From NCBI RefSeq assembly GCF_006442315.1, contig NZ_VFVY01000026.1, forward strand, positions 1 to 64,000: a stretch of 64,000 bases of DNA, given 5' to 3'. This document shows, one piece after another, positions 19,145 to 27,639 of this stretch (within the stretch, counting starts at the first letter, position 1; every line of letters begins with the position of its first letter). A model generated the notes under the pieces. The model saw only the letters and a list, made by a program, of their open reading frames with translations, was not told where the DNA came from and did not search any database. The stretch is from Mesorhizobium sp. B2-3-4 (lineage in GTDB: Bacteria; Pseudomonadota; Alphaproteobacteria; Rhizobiales; Rhizobiaceae). The position numbers and the translations under genes were made by a program.

Positions 19145-20055
19145 CCGGACGACGTCTGGCCAAAGACCAGCGACTGATGGGCGCACACGCCCGCGAAGGT
19201 CCCGCCCGACACGGCGAAGGCGATGTTATGCATCGCGCGTGCCGCGTCGCCGGCGGCATAGACACCGGGAACCGTCGTCTGCTGCCTGTCGTCGACCGTG
19301 ATGATCGGGCCCAGAAGCCCATCCGTGAAGCGGCAGCCGAGCTGTTCGGCAAGCGGGCTGGCCATGGTGTTGCGCGGCGCGGTGAAGATCGCCCTGACTC
19401 CGGCCTTTCGGTCGCCATCGAGACGGACCGTCAATCCGCCGGAACCGTCTTCCTCGAGCGCTTGGACCGTCGCAGGCTCAAAGCGGATATTCTTGCCATG
19501 AAGGGCGGCCATCTCCTCGGCGCCGGGCTCCAGCAGGCCGTTGCCGAACAGCGTGACGTCGCCCCAGTCGGAAATCAGTTGCGCCTGATGCAAGGACATC
19601 GGTCCGGTCGCCAGCACGCCGAGCGGTCCGCCGGAAACCTCGTAGCCATGGCAATAGGGGCAATGCAGCACGGTCCTGCCCCATTGTTCGGCAAGCCCGG
19701 GAACCTCCGGCAAGACATCGCGCACGCCGGTCGCAAGCACCAGGCGTGCCGCGCCGAATGTGTCGCCGCCATCGGTGGCGATTTCGAAATCGCTGCTGCT
19801 GTTGGCTCTAGCCCTCTCGGCACGCGCTTTGACGAGCCTTGCGTTCGGATAGGCAAGCAATTGCCGCCTTGCATCGTCCAGGATCGCTCCGGGCGTACGG
19901 CCGTCCTGGCCGAGAAAGCCGTGCGAATGCGCGGCGAAGCGGTTGCGCGGCAGTCCGGCGTCGATCACCAGCACCTTGCGCCGCGCGCGCGCCGCCTGGA
20001 TTGCGGCGGACAGGCCGGCAAAGCTGCCGCCGACGACGGCAAGATCATACTGCAT
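19141..20055 (-). CDS. Thioredoxin-reductase-like FAD oxidoreductase
   Basis: A 304-residue flavoprotein with two dinucleotide folds: FAD site VVGGSFAGLSAAIQAARARR at the N-terminus and a second region LGVLATGPMSLHQA. The redox-active centre HCPYCHGYEV gives a CxxC, and the C-terminal FAD motif VPGVYAAGDAAR is intact. The real start is ATG 20055 with GGAG 9 bases upstream; it overlaps the Rrf2 gene by 11 bases, so the two are cotranscribed. In this arrangement the Rrf2 regulator usually controls the flavoprotein. The electron acceptor is unknown. Confidence 0.88.
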   Translation of the reverse strand: MQYDLAVVGGSFAGLSAAIQAARARRKVLVIDAGLPRNRFAAHSHGFLGQDGRTPGAILDDARRQLLAYPNARLVKARAERARANSSSDFEIATDGGDTFGAARLVLATGVRDVLPEVPGLAEQWGRTVLHCPYCHGYEVSGGPLGVLATGPMSLHQAQLISDWGDVTLFGNGLLEPGAEEMAALHGKNIRFEPATVQALEEDGSGGLTVRLDGDRKAGVRAIFTAPRNTMASPLAEQLGCRFTDGLLGPIITVDDRQQTTVPGVYAAGDAARAMHNIAFAVSGGTFAGVCAHQSLVFGQTSSG

Positions 20056-20494
20056 GACTTGAAACTCCAATGAGATCGTAACGGCGGCGGAAATCGGCGG
20101 TCAGGTCGGCCAGCGTGATGTGGCTGAGCTTCTCCGCCAGCAGCCTTTCTGCCGCGATGCGAAAATCGTCGAGCACGGCGATCACCGCTTGCTCGACGAG
20201 GCAGCCGGGGCTTTCCGGCTCGGTGCTGAACGGCAGCAGCGTCTCGCCAAGGGCGGCGCTGATCTCGGCCAGCGAGATGTCTTTGGGCGCACGTCCGAGC
20301 TGCCAGCCGCCGCCATGCCCGCGTGAGGAGGTGACGATGCCGGCATCGCGCAAGCCCGCGATAGTGCGGCGCACCACCACCGGATTGGTATGGACAAAGG
20401 TGGCAAGCTGCTCGGAGGTCAGCGCCTGCTCGGGCTTCTCGGCTATGTGGACGAGAATGTGCAGGATTGAGGACAGTCGACTGTTGCGTTTCAT
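20045..20494 (-). CDS. Rrf2-family transcriptional regulator
   Basis: A 149-residue winged-helix regulator with the Rrf2 N-terminus RLSSILHILVHIAEKPEQ and recognition region TNPVVVRRTIAGLRDAGIV followed by the wing SSRGHGGGWQL. Only one cysteine (PGCLVEQ) occurs in the region where iron-sulfur members carry three, so it is probably a thiol-based or apo sensor rather than IscR/NsrR-like. It overlaps the flavoprotein gene. A perfect-arm palindrome abuts its start codon (20495-20511). Confidence 0.9.
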   Translation of the reverse strand: MKRNSRLSSILHILVHIAEKPEQALTSEQLATFVHTNPVVVRRTIAGLRDAGIVTSSRGHGGGWQLGRAPKDISLAEISAALGETLLPFSTEPESPGCLVEQAVIAVLDDFRIAAERLLAEKLSHITLADLTADFRRRYDLIGVSSHAV

Positions 20495-20511
20495 GTAACT
20501 TAATTAGTTAC
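20495..20511. promoter_or_regulatory. Palindromic operator directly at the Rrf2 start codon
   Basis: GTAACT-TAATT-AGTTAC is immediately adjacent to the Rrf2 ATG (20494), occupying the place of the ribosome-binding site. No Shine-Dalgarno sequence is visible for this gene. Palindromes of this type are bound by Rrf2 regulators, so autorepression is likely. A leaderless transcript is possible. Confidence 0.65.
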
Positions 20512-20559
20512 GATAAATGGCTATGTCAAACACCGCGTCGTCGATTTGTGGTGCAGGCG

Positions 20560-21921
20560 CTATGCCGGCAAGGCGCGAAAACTCATCCTGAAGCAGGCGC
20601 CGCTCGGCTTGCCGTCGAGGATATCGATGCGCCCGCCATGCAACTGCATGATTTCCTGCACGAGGTTGAGGCCGAGCCCCGCGCCGTGATCCTGCGGGCG
20701 CAGCCGGTAGAACGGCTCGAAGATGCGCTCCCGCTCGGCTGATGGCACGCCGTCGCCTTCGTCACGCACCTCGATGACAGCGGGCGTCGTGACGCTGACG
20801 GTGATCTTGCCGGCGCGGCCGCCATGCTCGATGGCGTTCTGCACGATGTTGGTTACCGCACGTTCGATCGCAGTTCGGTCGCCGGTGGCGAAGACGGTGT
20901 CTCCTTGCGGTTCGAACGCCATTTCGTATCCGGCCGAGAACGCCATCGGCGCGAGGTCGACGACGACGCCGCGCGTGATCGCCACCAGATCGACCTTTTC
21001 GAAAGAGGCCGCCTGCCGGTCCAGCCGTTGCAGGTCGAGCAACTGGTCGGTCAGTGTCGAGAGCCGCGCCGCGTCCTGCAGCAACCGCGCCCGCTCAGGC
21101 GTTGCCGGCCACGAAGCCAGGCGCGTGTTGAGGATGGCGACCGGTGTCCTCAGTTCATGCGCGGCGTCGGTCAGGAATCGCTTGTGGCGCTCATAACCCT
21201 TGTCGAGGCGCTCCAGCGCCGCGTTCACCGCCTTGACCAGGGGCGTGACTTCCTTTGGCACATCCTTCAGCGGCAACCGGACGCCGTGCTGGTCGATGTC
21301 TATGCGCTCGGCCTCGGCGGCCGCATGGCCAAGACCTGAAAGCGCGCCGCGCACCACCCAGGGCGTGGCAAACAGCGTGGCCAGCGCCATCAACCCGGCA
21401 AGCGGCAATATCCCCCAGAGGAAGAGGTTGGGCATCTGCCCGAGCAGGCGCAGCAGCGAAAGCCCGCCCTTGGTGCCGGTAAAAATCTGGACGTTGCCCG
21501 CGGCCGTGTCGGTCCAGCGGATCTTTGCATCCGGCGGTGCGCTCTCGCCCAACGAATTGTCGATGCGGGCGTCGCTGATGTTGTCCAGCAGTCCGACGAA
21601 GGGCCGGAAAATGACCGGCACCGTGCCCTCCTGAAGCCGCTGCCCTTGCTTGTCGCGGACGATGAACCAGAGGTCGGGAACCCCGGCGCGCAGCTTCGTG
21701 ATGTCAGCGGTTTCGCGCAGGACCAGCTTGCCGCCGGCATCGCGTGCGATTGCGTCCGCCAGCACGTCCATTGTGCCGTCCTCGTAGTCGTGCGGGATAA
21801 GGCCGGTGGCCAGCATGGCGCCGAGGATGCCGGCGATGATCAAGGTCAGCATCGCGCATTGCAGCAAGGCGATGCGCAGCACCAGGCTCCATTTCAGCGA
21901 ACGCGGGCGTTTGAGGTTCAT
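20560..21921 (-). CDS. Sensor histidine kinase
   Basis: Membrane sensor kinase of 453 residues. It has a first membrane segment at about 15-40, a periplasmic domain of about 120 residues, a second membrane segment at about 165-188, a linker, a dimerisation box FLTDAAHELRTP with His255, and an ATPase domain (IVQNAIEHGG N-box, RDEGDGVP G1, GAGLGLNLVQEI G2). The layout is of the QseC/PmrB type. It is 9 bases downstream of the response-regulator gene and forms a two-component operon with it. The signal is unknown. Confidence 0.92.
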   Translation of the reverse strand: MNLKRPRSLKWSLVLRIALLQCAMLTLIIAGILGAMLATGLIPHDYEDGTMDVLADAIARDAGGKLVLRETADITKLRAGVPDLWFIVRDKQGQRLQEGTVPVIFRPFVGLLDNISDARIDNSLGESAPPDAKIRWTDTAAGNVQIFTGTKGGLSLLRLLGQMPNLFLWGILPLAGLMALATLFATPWVVRGALSGLGHAAAEAERIDIDQHGVRLPLKDVPKEVTPLVKAVNAALERLDKGYERHKRFLTDAAHELRTPVAILNTRLASWPATPERARLLQDAARLSTLTDQLLDLQRLDRQAASFEKVDLVAITRGVVVDLAPMAFSAGYEMAFEPQGDTVFATGDRTAIERAVTNIVQNAIEHGGRAGKITVSVTTPAVIEVRDEGDGVPSAERERIFEPFYRLRPQDHGAGLGLNLVQEIMQLHGGRIDILDGKPSGACFRMSFRALPA

Positions 21922-21930
21922 TGCTGGCGC

Positions 21931-22605
21931 TCACGTCGTTTCGCGCAGCAAATAGCCGACGCCGCGGATGCCGTTGATCGTCACCCCGGCATCGGCGTCG
22001 GCGAGCTTGCGGCGCAGCCGCGAGACATGGGTGTCGAGCGCATTGGACTGGATCTCGTCGTCGAGGCCGAACACCGCCTCCATTAGCGCCTCGCGCTGCA
22101 CCATGCGCCCGGTCCGCCGCATCAGCGCCTCCAGAACCAGGAGTTCACGACGTGGCAGGCTGAGCGGCTCGGCACGGATCGATGCTTCGCGATGCCCGAC
22201 ATCGAGCACCAGATGGCCGGCGCGAATAAACTGCGACTGCAGCGGTGCCGGGCGCCTGAGCAGCGCGCGCAGACGGGCGAGCAATTCCTCGAAGGCGAAC
22301 GGTTTCGCCAGATAGTCGTCCGCGCCCATGTCCAGCCCGTCGACCTTGTCCGACGTATCGCCTCTCGCCGTCAGCACCAGCACGGGTGTCGTATTGTTGG
22401 CCGAACGCAGTCTCGGCACCAGCGACAGCCCGTCGCCATCCGGCAATTGGCGGTCGAGCAGGATGGCGTCGTAGCTGTCGGTTGCAACGAAGCCTTCCGC
22501 CTCGCCGAGCGAGCCGGCGTGATCGACCACCATGTCGTGGCGCTTCAGCGCGGCACGCAAGGCCGAGGCCATTTCAGGCTCGTCCTCGACCAGCAATATA
22601 CGCAT
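21931..22605 (-). CDS. OmpR-family response regulator
   Basis: A 224-residue DNA-binding response regulator with an N-terminal receiver domain (acidic pocket VEDEPE, phospho-acceptor Asp51 in ILLDRQLPDGDG, Lys in LAKPF) and a C-terminal winged helix ending GVGYLLRE. ATG 22605 is preferred because AAAGGAA is 7 bases upstream; an ATG two codons earlier is too close to it. The partner kinase follows directly. Repeated palindromic sequence in the upstream region may be its binding site, with the pmtA-dedA pair as a divergent target. Confidence 0.92.
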   Translation of the reverse strand: MRILLVEDEPEMASALRAALKRHDMVVDHAGSLGEAEGFVATDSYDAILLDRQLPDGDGLSLVPRLRSANNTTPVLVLTARGDTSDKVDGLDMGADDYLAKPFAFEELLARLRALLRRPAPLQSQFIRAGHLVLDVGHREASIRAEPLSLPRRELLVLEALMRRTGRMVQREALMEAVFGLDDEIQSNALDTHVSRLRRKLADADAGVTINGIRGVGYLLRETT

Positions 22606-22651
22606 CGTCATTTCCTTTGGCGGCTATCCGTCCGGCGGCGCTACATCGCCA

Positions 22652-22728
22652 ACATTGCGCAAGCATGGCAAAACCCGATGGGCTGAAACAGGCGAACCTT
22701 TCTTTCATGTCGCCACATTGCGCAATGT
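22652..22728. promoter_or_regulatory. Repeated ACATTGCGCAA palindrome in divergent region
   Basis: ACATTGCGCAATGT at 22715-22728 is a perfect 14-bp palindrome, and an imperfect copy ACATTGCGCAAGCA lies at 22652-22665, 63 bases apart (about six helical turns). Both are in the gap between the response-regulator gene and the methyltransferase gene. A shared operator for the two-component regulator is the simplest reading. Nothing else is recognised in the 22606-22892 gap. Confidence 0.55.
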
Positions 22729-22892
22729 CTATGCAATCCAGTCACGGCAAACAGCGACGGTCGGCACGCCCCCCTGTGCCGGCGCCAAGGCGTCGGGCTC
22801 GATTATGCAACAGGGTCGGGTCCGGCGCCCACGTGAAACAAAATGGCCACGCCAGGCTGGCTGGCGTGCTGTCGTCCGGGATCGAGGCTACA

Positions 22893-23492
22893 ATGTCTGC
22901 AAATGATGCTCTGTCTTTTCTTATGGCGTGGACCGTCGCGCCGTTCAGGATCGGCTCCGTCACCCCGTCCAGCTCCAGTCTGGCCGCGCTGATGACGCGC
23001 GACATCGGTCCGGAGACAGGCCCAGTGCTGGAGCTTGGCCCGGGAACCGGCCCCTTCACGCGCGCGCTGTTGTCGCGCGGCGTGAGGGAAGAGGATTTGA
23101 CGCTGGTCGAATCCGATCCGGATTTCGCCGCGCTGCTGAAGCGTCGTTTTCCGTCGGCGCGAATATTCGAGATGGACGCGGTCGGCTTGCGCCACCTGTC
23201 GCTGTTTCCGGGCCTGCCGGCAGGCGCCGCCGTCAGCGGCCTGCCTTTCCGCCTGATTTCGCCACGCAAGACGCTTGCCATTCTCGAAGGTGTTTTTTCG
23301 AACCTTCGCCCCGGCGGCGCGCTCTACCAGTTCACGCTCGGCAGGCGCTGCCCGTTCGACCAGTCGCTGCTCGACAGGCTCGACCTGGAGGTCACGCGGG
23401 TTGGCCATACCTTCCGCAATTTTCCACCGGCGACGGTCTATCGTGTTTCGAGGATCAAGACCGTGAGTACCTATGACTGGCGCTTCGCATGA
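22893..23492 (+). CDS. PmtA-like phospholipid N-methyltransferase
   Basis: A 199-residue SAM-dependent methyltransferase, the same length as Sinorhizobium PmtA, which methylates phosphatidylethanolamine toward phosphatidylcholine. Motif I is PVLELGPGTGPFTRALL, followed by LTLVESDPDFAALL and a PSSSSLAALM segment near the N-terminus seen in this group. ATG 22893 has GAGG upstream; the longer open frame 5' is not coding. It overlaps the DedA gene by 4 bases. Phosphatidylcholine synthesis is the family role; the actual lipid substrate is inferred. Confidence 0.78.
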   Translation: MSANDALSFLMAWTVAPFRIGSVTPSSSSLAALMTRDIGPETGPVLELGPGTGPFTRALLSRGVREEDLTLVESDPDFAALLKRRFPSARIFEMDAVGLRHLSLFPGLPAGAAVSGLPFRLISPRKTLAILEGVFSNLRPGGALYQFTLGRRCPFDQSLLDRLDLEVTRVGHTFRNFPPATVYRVSRIKTVSTYDWRFA

Positions 23493-24106
23493 CCGGTCCG
23501 CTGTCGGCCATTCTTGGCCTCGGCCTGCTCGGCGTCTTCTGCATCGCCCTCACCGAGAAGATCCTGCCGGTCCCGCCCTCGCACGTCTTTTTGCTGTTCC
23601 TCGGCATGACGGCGGCTCCGGATGCCACGACGCTGGCGATTCTGCTTGGTGTGACCACGCTGGCCTCCGCCAGCGGCTGCCTTGTCTGGTACACCGTCGG
23701 CCGCCGGATCGGCATTGATCGCGCCGACAGGCTGGTCGAGCGGTTCGGCCGGTACGTCTTCCTGCGTCCCGCCACCTACCACCGGCTCGGCCAGGCCTAT
23801 CGCCGCTATCATGTCAGGGTTTCGCTGCTGGCGCAGTTCATTCCGACGGTGCGAAACTATCTGCCGATCGCGGCCGGCGCGCTCTGCCTGCCGGCCTTGC
23901 CCTTCGCGGCCGCGACGCTGACCGGAGCCATGCTCTGGAATGGCGGCTTTCTGCTGACCGGCTATGCAATGCACGGCAGCGGCAAGGATCCGCTGACCGT
24001 CGGCTTCCGCATCATCGTCATCGTGCTGGCGCTGGAAACGGTATTCATGCTTGCGCTGCGCTATGGTCCGGCATGCTGGCGGCGCATCCGGCCTATCTCT
24101 GGCTGA
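23489..24106 (+). CDS. DedA-family membrane protein
   Basis: A 205-residue inner-membrane protein of the DedA/VTT group. Recognisable features are EKILPVPPSHVFLLFLGM, GCLVWYTVGRRIG and the conserved loop FIPTVRNYLPIAAGA. DedA proteins are now linked to lipid translocation (undecaprenyl phosphate or phospholipid). Its start overlaps the PmtA-like gene as ATGA, so the two are translationally coupled and may make and move the same lipid. Confidence 0.88.
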   Translation: MTGPLSAILGLGLLGVFCIALTEKILPVPPSHVFLLFLGMTAAPDATTLAILLGVTTLASASGCLVWYTVGRRIGIDRADRLVERFGRYVFLRPATYHRLGQAYRRYHVRVSLLAQFIPTVRNYLPIAAGALCLPALPFAAATLTGAMLWNGGFLLTGYAMHGSGKDPLTVGFRIIVIVLALETVFMLALRYGPACWRRIRPISG

Positions 24107-24176
24107 GCCATCCAGCCGTGGGATAAGCTTTGGCCATCGGCTTTTCTTCAGGGCCGTGCCGGTGTTTAGTCCGGCC

Positions 24177-25088
24177 ATGGCCTTCACCATCCGCCAGTTG
24201 CAATTCTTCATCGCTGTCGCCGAGCAAGGCACGGTGTCGGGCGCCGCGCAGAACCTGTCCATCTCGCAATCGTCGGTCACCGAGGCGATCAAGGAGCTTG
24301 AAAGCGATCTCGGCGTCGAACTGTTCGAACGTCATCCGCGCGGCTTGAACATCACCCACAAGGGGCACCAGTTCCTGCGTCACGCCACCAAGATCCTCGC
24401 TGACGTGTCGGACGCGCGGCGCTCCTTTTCCGCCGAGCAGGCGTCGGCCGGCGGCCGGCTGCAACTCGGCGTCACTTCGCTGGTCGCCGGCTATGTGCTG
24501 TCGGACCTGCTCGCGCGCTACCGCCGCGCCTATCCCGGCGTCGAGGTTTCGGCCATCGAGGACAATGGCGACTATCTCGAACATCTGCTGATCGGCGGCA
24601 AGCTCGACATTGCTGTCATGGTCACCTCCAATTTGCGCGACCGCACCGCGCTGCAATCGGAAATCCTCGAAGTGTCGGCCTACCGCCTGTGGCTGCCGCT
24701 TGGCCACCCACTCGCCAGCGCCGACATCATCGGTATGGGCGACATCGCCGGCGAACCGCTGATCATGCTCACCGTCGACGAGATCGAGGAGAATACCGGC
24801 AAGCTCCTGGCGGCGATCGGCGCCAGGCCGCATGTCGCCTTTCGCACCCGTTCGGTCGAGGCGGTGCGCAGCCTGGTCGCCACCGGCGCCGGCGTGGCGC
24901 TGCTGCCCGACCTCGTCTATCGCCCTTGGTCGCTGGAAGGCGACCGCATCGAGTCGCGCGACATTTCCGGCTCGCTTCCGGTCGTTCAGGTCGGCATGGT
25001 CTGGCGACGTGGCTCGGGCCTGCCGCAGGCGTCGCGTGATTTCATCGGCCTTGCCCAGTCGCAGCGAACGGTCCGCCAGCGCCCCTGA
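24177..25088 (+). CDS. LysR-family transcriptional regulator (ydc locus)
   Basis: A 303-residue regulator with helix-turn-helix GTVSGAAQNLSISQSSVTEA and LFERHPRGLNIT, followed by a sensor domain. It lies just upstream of the ydcS-like gene on the same strand, with a perfect ATC-N9-GAT palindrome between them. It is the likely regulator of the downstream transporter/dehydrogenase operon. ATG 24177 is chosen because similarity begins at MAFTIRQLQFF; the frame extends 42 codons upstream into dedA. Confidence 0.92.
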   Translation: MAFTIRQLQFFIAVAEQGTVSGAAQNLSISQSSVTEAIKELESDLGVELFERHPRGLNITHKGHQFLRHATKILADVSDARRSFSAEQASAGGRLQLGVTSLVAGYVLSDLLARYRRAYPGVEVSAIEDNGDYLEHLLIGGKLDIAVMVTSNLRDRTALQSEILEVSAYRLWLPLGHPLASADIIGMGDIAGEPLIMLTVDEIEENTGKLLAAIGARPHVAFRTRSVEAVRSLVATGAGVALLPDLVYRPWSLEGDRIESRDISGSLPVVQVGMVWRRGSGLPQASRDFIGLAQSQRTVRQRP

Positions 25089-25103
25089 CCTGGCGGCAAG
25101 GAT

Positions 25104-25122
25104 ATATCGGTAAAACCGATAT
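25104..25122. promoter_or_regulatory. LysR operator ATATCGGT-AAA-ACCGATAT
   Basis: Perfect 8-bp arms around AAA form an ATC-N9-GAT site, the classical LysR box, 15 bases after the LysR stop codon and 180 bases before ydcS. This places it as a remote regulatory binding site for the ydc-pat operon. The gap 25089-25302 holds no other recognised feature. Confidence 0.6.
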
Positions 25123-25302
25123 CGCCTTTCTGATAAATGAATTTGCGAAACCGGAATTTTCCAAGCACCTTCGCATTCAGGGAGCGAAAGCCGTCGTCAG
25201 AGCGGCATCGGTCCATGGACGAACTGACGTTTTTCAGTCCGCGCATGGCGCCAGCGAAGACCGGCATCGGCTTCAGGGCCAGCGCCAAATGGGAGATCGA
25301 CG

Positions 25303-26457
25303 ATGAATTCATTCCTGAAGTCATGCACTGCCTTGACGGTCGCGCTGACCTTCTCCGGCCAGGCCATTGCCCAGGTCAAGGAGCTCGGCAAGGGCGAAGG
25401 CGAGGTCAATATCGTTGCCTGGCCGGGCTATATCGAGCGCGGCGAAACCGACAAGGGTTATGATTGGGTCACCGCCTTCGAGAAGGAGAGCGGCTGCAAG
25501 GTCAACGTCAAGACCGCCAACACGTCGGACGAGATGGTCTCGCTGATGAACGAAGGCGGCTTCGACCTCGTTACAGCGTCGGGCGACGCCTCGCTGCGCC
25601 TCGTTGCCGGCAAGCGTGTGCAGCCGATCAACACCGATCTCATCCCGAGCTGGAAGAACGTCGACGACCGGCTCAAGGACGCGCCCTGGTTCACCGTCGA
25701 CAAGGTGCATTACGGCGTCCCCTACCAGTGGGGTCCGAACATCCTGATGTACAACACCGAAGTGTTCAAGGAAGCGCCGAAGAGCTGGAACGTCGTCTTC
25801 GAAGAGATGAAGCTGCCCGACGGCAAGTCCAACAAGGGCCGCGTCCAGGCTTATGACGGGCCGATCCACATTGCCGATGCCGCTAACTATCTGATGTTCC
25901 ATAAGCCGGAACTCGGCATCAAGGATCCTTACGAACTGAACGAGGATCAGTACAAGGCCGCGCTCGAATTGCTGCGCGTCCAGCGCACGCTGGTCGGCCG
26001 CTACTGGCATGACGCGGCCATCCAGGTCGACGACTTCCAAAACGAGGGCGTGGTCGCTTCCGGCTCATGGCCTTTCCAGGTGAACACGCTGGTTGCCGCC
26101 AAGAAGCCGATCGCCTCCACGGTGCCGGAAGAGGGCGTCACCGGCTGGGCCGACACCACCATGATGGAGGCCGACGCCGCTCATCCGAACTGCGCCTATA
26201 TGTGGCTCGAACATTCGCTGGCGCCGAAGGTGCAGGGCGATGTTTCGGCCTGGTTCGGTTCGCTGCCGGTCGTTCCCGCCGCCTGCAAGGGCAATGAGCT
26301 TTTGACCGACGAAGGCTGCAAGACCAACGGCTACGAGAATTTCGACAAGATCAAGTTCTGGAAGACGCCGGTGACCAAATGCGCCAGCCAGAACAACCAG
26401 TGCGTGCCTTACTACCGGTGGGTGTCGGACTATATCGGCGTCATCGGCGGCCGTTGA
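25303..26457 (+). CDS. ydcS: YdcS-like polyamine ABC substrate-binding protein
   Basis: Periplasmic solute receptor of 384 residues with a signal peptide (about 1-23, ending QAIAQ). Compared from memory with E. coli YdcS, long blocks agree, e.g. WPGYIERG, DLVTASGDASLRL, PYQWGPN and GVTGWADTTM, and the cysteines of the mature protein are kept. It should deliver putrescine or a related polyamine/GABA precursor to the YdcTUV transporter. GGGAG precedes ATG 25303. It is separated from ydcT by a large palindrome, consistent with a higher level of receptor than of transporter. Confidence 0.92.
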   Translation: MNSFLKSCTALTVALTFSGQAIAQVKELGKGEGEVNIVAWPGYIERGETDKGYDWVTAFEKESGCKVNVKTANTSDEMVSLMNEGGFDLVTASGDASLRLVAGKRVQPINTDLIPSWKNVDDRLKDAPWFTVDKVHYGVPYQWGPNILMYNTEVFKEAPKSWNVVFEEMKLPDGKSNKGRVQAYDGPIHIADAANYLMFHKPELGIKDPYELNEDQYKAALELLRVQRTLVGRYWHDAAIQVDDFQNEGVVASGSWPFQVNTLVAAKKPIASTVPEEGVTGWADTTMMEADAAHPNCAYMWLEHSLAPKVQGDVSAWFGSLPVVPAACKGNELLTDEGCKTNGYENFDKIKFWKTPVTKCASQNNQCVPYYRWVSDYIGVIGGR

Positions 26458-26501
26458 TTGACAGGCGCGGGGCAGGCGCTCCTGCCTCGCGCCGACCCCC
26501 C

Positions 26502-26543
26502 ATCCGACCGAGCTCCGCTCGGCCGAGCGGAGCTCGGTCGGAT
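26502..26543. promoter_or_regulatory. 42-bp perfect palindrome between ydcS and ydcT
   Basis: Arms 26502-26522 and 26523-26543 are exact reverse complements with no spacer (outer ends ATCCGACC and GGTCGGAT, centre GCTCGGCCGAGC). In RNA it would fold into a very stable hairpin, 40 bases upstream of the ydcT start. It may act as an attenuator or RNase barrier that protects the ydcS message. A C-run on the left and AAGGGG on the right extend the pairing with a small bulge. No T-run follows, so it is not a classical terminator. Confidence 0.85.
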
Positions 26544-26582
26544 AAGGGGTAATTGCGATAATCTGTGTCTGAAAAAGCGCTC

Positions 26583-27581
26583 ATGACCACTGCCGTTTCC
26601 TTCAAACAAGTCTCGCGCCATTTCGGCAGCGTTCGCGCGGTCGATGCGGTCGATCTCGACATCGCGCCGGGCGAATTCTTCGCCATGCTCGGGCCATCCG
26701 GTTCGGGCAAGACCACCTGTCTGCGCCTCATCGCCGGTTTCGAACAGCCGACGGCGGGTTCGATCTCGATCTTCGGCGAGCGGGCCGAGGGCGTCCCGCC
26801 CTATCGGCGCAACGTCAACACCGTTTTCCAGGACTACGCGCTGTTTCCGCACCTCAACGTGCTCGACAACGTCGCCTACGGGCTGATGGTCAAGCGCGTC
26901 GGCAAGGCCGAGCGGCACAAGGCGGCCGAGGAGGCGTTGTCGCTGGTGCGGTTGCCCGGCTACGGCGCGCGCCGTCCCGGCCAGCTTTCCGGCGGCCAGC
27001 GCCAGCGCGTCGCGCTCGCCCGCGCTCTGGTCAACCAGCCCAAGGTGCTGTTGCTCGACGAGCCGCTCGGCGCGCTCGACCTCAAGCTGCGCGAGAACAT
27101 GCAGGAAGAACTGAAGTCGCTGCAGAAGGCGCTCGGCATCACCTTCGTCTTCGTCACCCACGACCAGGGCGAGGCGTTGTCGATGGCCGACCGCGTCGCC
27201 GTCTTCAATGACGGCAAGATCATGCAGATCGGCACACCGGAGGACATCTATCAGCGGCCGAGCACCCGCTTCGTCGCCGATTTCGTCGGCTCCTCCAACG
27301 TGCTGCCGCCGGACTTCGTCCAGCGCTACTCCGGCCAGCGCCGCTGGGGCAGTCTGCGCCCCGAATCCATTCGTGTCGGCCGCGCTGCGAGCGGCGAAGG
27401 CGTCGCCGCCCGCGTCGTCTCCACGAACTATCTTGGCGCCACGACCAGGCTGGCGCTCGACGCCGACGGGTTGAAGCTGCATGCCATCGTGCCGGCCGGG
27501 ACTGCGCTGCCGGCGGAAGGCGAGGCTGTCGTGCTGACCTTCAATCGCGAAAGCCTGCATCTGATGGACGAGCCGGCATGA
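26583..27581 (+). CDS. ydcT: YdcT-like ABC transporter ATP-binding protein
   Basis: Cytoplasmic ATPase of the spermidine/putrescine importer type, 332 residues. Motifs are Walker A GPSGSGKTT, signature LSGGQRQRVALARAL, Walker B VLLLDEPLGALDLKLR and H-loop FVFVTHDQ. A C-terminal TOBE-like domain follows (LRPESIRVGRAA). ATG 26583 is preferred over a GTG six codons earlier. It powers uptake through the next two permeases. Confidence 0.93.
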   Translation: MTTAVSFKQVSRHFGSVRAVDAVDLDIAPGEFFAMLGPSGSGKTTCLRLIAGFEQPTAGSISIFGERAEGVPPYRRNVNTVFQDYALFPHLNVLDNVAYGLMVKRVGKAERHKAAEEALSLVRLPGYGARRPGQLSGGQRQRVALARALVNQPKVLLLDEPLGALDLKLRENMQEELKSLQKALGITFVFVTHDQGEALSMADRVAVFNDGKIMQIGTPEDIYQRPSTRFVADFVGSSNVLPPDFVQRYSGQRRWGSLRPESIRVGRAASGEGVAARVVSTNYLGATTRLALDADGLKLHAIVPAGTALPAEGEAVVLTFNRESLHLMDEPA

Positions 27582-27639
27582 GAACGGTTTGCGCGAGGGG
27601 GGCGAAGGATCGCGGCCTCGGTCTGTATACGGTGGCCCC

